A DNA stretch of 41,965 nt from Nocardia wallacei. GTDB taxonomy: Bacteria; Actinomycetota; Actinomycetes; Mycobacteriales; Mycobacteriaceae. Shown piece after piece: positions 39,933 through 41,965 of the stretch (the first letter of the stretch is position 1; each line of letters opens with the position of its first letter). Made by a program: the position numbers and the translations under genes. The notes under the pieces are model-generated. The model was given only the letters and a program-made list of their open reading frames with translations. It searched no databases and was not told the origin of the DNA. Location: NCBI RefSeq assembly GCF_029869545.1, contig NZ_JARWQD010000287.1, positions 1 through 41,965 on the forward strand. The letters run 5' to 3'.

Positions 39933-41146
39933 TGGCGGGGCCCACCGGGGGACCGCTGGCCGGGATCACGGTCGTCGCCCTGGAGCAGGCGGTGTCCGCG
40001 CCCATGTGCACCCGCACCCTGGCCGACTTCGGCGCCCGGGTCGTCAAGGTGGAGAATCCGGTCGGCGGAGACTTCGCCCGCCACTACGACGAGGTCGTGC
40101 ACGGGCAGGCCGCCCACTTCGTATGGGTGAACCGGGGCAAGGAGTCGGTCGCCCTAGACCTGAAATCCGATGCGGGAGTGGAACTTCTGCACCGGTTGCT
40201 CGCGCGCGCCGACGTGCTGGTGTCGAACCTCGCGCCCGGAGCCACCGCGCGTTTGGGCTTGGCGCCCGTCGACCTCGCCGCGCGGTATCCGGACCTGATC
40301 GCGGTGGAGATCGACGGATTCGGTGCCGGGGGCCCGCTGTCGCACAAGCGGGCCTACGACCTGCTCGTGCAGGCCGAGTCGGGCGTGTGCGCGGTGACCG
40401 GTACCGCCGACGCCCCGGCCAAGCCCGGCCCCCCGGTCGCGGATGTGACCACGGGCCTGTACGCGGCCCTGTCGATCCTGGCCGCGCTGCACGGTCGCAC
40501 GCAGGGCACACGCCACGGCGGCACCCTCTCGGTGAGCCTGTTCGACACCATGGCCGAGATGATGGGCTACCACCTGACCTACGCCCGGCACGCGGGCGTG
40601 GACCAAAAGCCGCTGGGGATGAGTTCCCCCGCCGTCGCGCCCTACGGGGCCTATCCCACCGCCGACGGGCACACGGTCGTGCTCGGCACCACCAACGACC
40701 GCGAATGGCAGCGGCTGGCCACCGACATCCTCCGGCGCCCGGATCTCGCTGCCGCCGAACGCTTCCGGACCAACCCCGGCCGGGTCCGGCACCGCGCCGA
40801 ACTGGACGAGGCGATCGGCGCGTGGTGCGCACGGCACGACCTGGCGGACATTCAGAAGACCGCCGACGACGCCGGGATCGGCAACTCCCGCTACAACCGT
40901 CCCAGCGAGGTGCTGGACCACCCGCAGCTGATCGAGCGAAACCGCTGGCGCACCATCGAATCCCCCGGCGGCCCGATCCCCTCCCTCCTGCCACCCGCCG
41001 TTCTCGAGGGCTACGACCCACCGATGGGTCCCGTCCCGGCCCTCGGCGCGCACACCGATGCGGTGCTGACCGAGTTCGGCTGCACCCCGGGGGAACTCGC
41101 GCAACTTCGCGATACCGGCGTGATAGGGAGCGTCGATGAGAAGTAG
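39932..41146 (+). CDS. Family III CoA-transferase, 404 aa
   Basis: A second CaiB/Frc-type CoA-transferase. The N-terminal GPLAGITVVALEQAVSAPMCTRTLADFGARVVKVENPVGGDFAR is characteristic, the probable catalytic Asp lies in PPVADVTTGLYA near residue 170, and SLFDTMAEMMGYHLTYARHAG and PYGAYPTADGHTVVLGTTNDREWQ follow. It is 39 residues longer than the enzyme at 15926 and distinctly different in sequence, so it probably has another acceptor. It is co-translated with the SDR before it (TGATGG junction). It may activate the imported acid directly without ATP, which would make the operon self-contained. Confidence 0.92.
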   Translation: MAGPTGGPLAGITVVALEQAVSAPMCTRTLADFGARVVKVENPVGGDFARHYDEVVHGQAAHFVWVNRGKESVALDLKSDAGVELLHRLLARADVLVSNLAPGATARLGLAPVDLAARYPDLIAVEIDGFGAGGPLSHKRAYDLLVQAESGVCAVTGTADAPAKPGPPVADVTTGLYAALSILAALHGRTQGTRHGGTLSVSLFDTMAEMMGYHLTYARHAGVDQKPLGMSSPAVAPYGAYPTADGHTVVLGTTNDREWQRLATDILRRPDLAAAERFRTNPGRVRHRAELDEAIGAWCARHDLADIQKTADDAGIGNSRYNRPSEVLDHPQLIERNRWRTIESPGGPIPSLLPPAVLEGYDPPMGPVPALGAHTDAVLTEFGCTPGELAQLRDTGVIGSVDEK

Positions 41147-41170
41147 GACATTGCGGCGGGGAGAGTGGCG

Positions 41171-41965
41171 ATGACCGGCGGGGACGTGTTGTTGCGTGAC
41201 GATCGCGACGGGGTGCGGACGCTGACGCTGAATCGGCCGGAACGCAGGAATGCGATCGACGCGGAACTGTGGGCGGCGCTCGCCGAGGAGCTGCGCGGGG
41301 TGGCCGCCGATCGTTCGGTGCGTGTCGTGGTGATCACCGGTGCGGGCGGCGCGTTCTGCTCCGGTGCCGATATTTCGGTGCCGGACAACAGCCATCCGAT
41401 CTATCGGATGCGGGCGCTCACCGATGTCGCGGCGCTGTTGCACGAACTTCCGCAGCCGACCGTCGCGAAGGTCACCGGTGTCGCGGTGGGTGCGGGGTGG
41501 AATCTGGCGCTGGGCTGCGATCTCGTGGTCGCGACACCGGAATCGACCTTCGCGCAGATCTTTTCGCGGCGGGGGCTGTCGTTGGATCTGGGTGGCTCCT
41601 GGTTGCTGCCCAGGCTGGTGGGGATGCAGCAGGCCAAGCGGCTGGCGCTGCTGGCCGAGACGATCGACGCCGAGCAGGCCAGGGAGCTGGGGCTGGTGAC
41701 GTGGGTGGCGGCCGCGGACGACATCGACGGATTCGTCACCGATCTGGCTGCGCGCCTGGCGGCCGGACCGCCGGTCGCGCTCGCCCAGACCAAGGCATTG
41801 CTGCACGAAGGCGCCGATTCCACACTGCGGGAGGCGCTTTCGGCGGAGGCGCGGGCCCAGGGCCTCAATTTCGCGACCGCGGACGCCCCGGAGGCGTTGG
41901 CCGCCATAGCCCCGCCCCCCCGACCCCCCATAACCCGGCGGCGGTCGCGTTCGAGGCCGCCCGAA
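41171..41965 (+). CDS. Enoyl-CoA hydratase family protein, 3' end reaches the window edge
   Basis: Crotonase family: VRTLTLNRPERRNAIDAELWAAL, GAFCSGADISVPDNS (oxyanion hole), VTGVAVGAGWNLALGCDLVVATPESTFAQIFSRRGLSLDLGGSWLLPRLVG, then a normal C-terminal helix AQTKALLHEGADSTLREALSAEARAQGLNFATADAPEALAAI. Like many phenylacetate-type PaaG/PaaB relatives it has Ser/Asp rather than the FxxPE Glu pair. ATG 41171 has GGGGAG seven bases upstream and is 24 bases after the CoA-transferase. No stop occurs before the edge. The last 55 bases turn into Pro/Arg-rich sequence, probably unreliable, and a normal family end would be expected within about 20 residues. Confidence 0.85.
   Translation, partial: MTGGDVLLRDDRDGVRTLTLNRPERRNAIDAELWAALAEELRGVAADRSVRVVVITGAGGAFCSGADISVPDNSHPIYRMRALTDVAALLHELPQPTVAKVTGVAVGAGWNLALGCDLVVATPESTFAQIFSRRGLSLDLGGSWLLPRLVGMQQAKRLALLAETIDAEQARELGLVTWVAAADDIDGFVTDLAARLAAGPPVALAQTKALLHEGADSTLREALSAEARAQGLNFATADAPEALAAIAPPPRPPITRRRSRSRPPE
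41908..41965. other. Low-complexity C runs at the right edge, probably unreliable sequence
   Basis: The ECH sequence is orderly up to ALAAI. Then C runs (7 and 6 long) and AACCCGGCGGCGG appear, and the frame reads PPPRPPITRRRSRSRPPE. In another frame the final bases read PAVAFEAAR, which looks like a normal enoyl-CoA hydratase tail; this suggests a base-count error in the C runs. Confidence 0.5.

Overview
The window is about 42 kb of very GC-rich DNA. Genes are tightly packed, GTG starts are frequent and ATGA or TGATG junctions are common. The gene types point to a mycolic-acid actinobacterium, most likely Nocardia or a close relative: a mycofactocin-type SDR, an MTB12-like lipoprotein, paired short and long acyl-CoA dehydrogenases, an F420-type LLM oxidoreductase and a fused LivH-LivM permease. 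No rRNA, tRNA, CRISPR array or insertion sequence was seen. Both ends and one internal spot (36201-36299) carry low-complexity G/C runs that look like sequencing or assembly damage, so the window may be a whole draft contig.

Layout. 1-3287 (+): two acyl-CoA dehydrogenases (ACADs, the first one partial), an acyl-CoA ligase and a small unknown protein, closed by a strong hairpin. 3350-5611 (-): a cytochrome P450 and a mycofactocin-type SDR. 5850-10546 (-): a molybdenum hydroxylase operon (large, medium and small subunits, a CoxG-like protein and an 80-aa protein), with xdhC divergent at 10686 (+). 11791-12621 (-): an HSDL2-like SDR. 12708-17023 (+): a two-subunit B12-dependent acyl-CoA mutase, an LLM oxidoreductase and a family III CoA-transferase preceded by a 24-bp tandem repeat. 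17039-18082 (-): a KshB/PaaE-like reductase. 18198-20942 (+): a heteromeric ACAD pair and an enoyl-CoA hydratase (ECH). 20991-21755 (-): an SDR. 21832-23852 (+): a thiolase and the mutase chaperone MeaB. 23813-25364 (-): a TesB thioesterase and a TetR regulator. 25549-26891 (+): an ECH-family protein and an MTB12-like lipoprotein. 26907-28611 (-): a P450 with its own MerR regulator. 28650-32201 (-): a Rieske oxygenase, a 116-aa protein and a second ACAD pair. 32512-41965 (+): a Liv-type ABC importer, a small membrane protein, an ACAD, an SDR, a CoA-transferase and an ECH that runs off the end.

How it works together. The content is that of a complete catabolic island for a hydrophobic, probably cyclic or branched carboxylic compound (steroid-like, terpenoid or alicyclic; the substrate is inferred and not identified). 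It provides import (ABC), hydroxylation (Rieske enzyme with reductase, two P450s, Mo hydroxylase), alcohol oxidation (SDRs), CoA activation (ligase, CoA-transferases), beta-oxidation (seven ACAD genes, three ECHs, a thiolase), a carbon-skeleton rearrangement (B12 mutase with MeaB) and CoA release (TesB).

The most striking result is a shared operator, GAGAAT-N3-ATTCTC. Five exact copies lie at 10630, 18120, 24694, 25485 and 32275; two single-mismatch copies lie at 5670 and 21793; one degraded copy lies at 12670. Each sits just upstream of a transcription unit, most of them in divergent promoters. The TetR gene at 24711-25364 lies between two exact copies and is the obvious candidate regulator. 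The second notable item is the mutase. It keeps the methylmalonyl-CoA mutase Tyr and Arg that hold a carboxylate, but replaces the near-universal Gly-Tyr-His with Gly-Ala-His, which suggests a larger and possibly new dicarboxylyl-CoA substrate.
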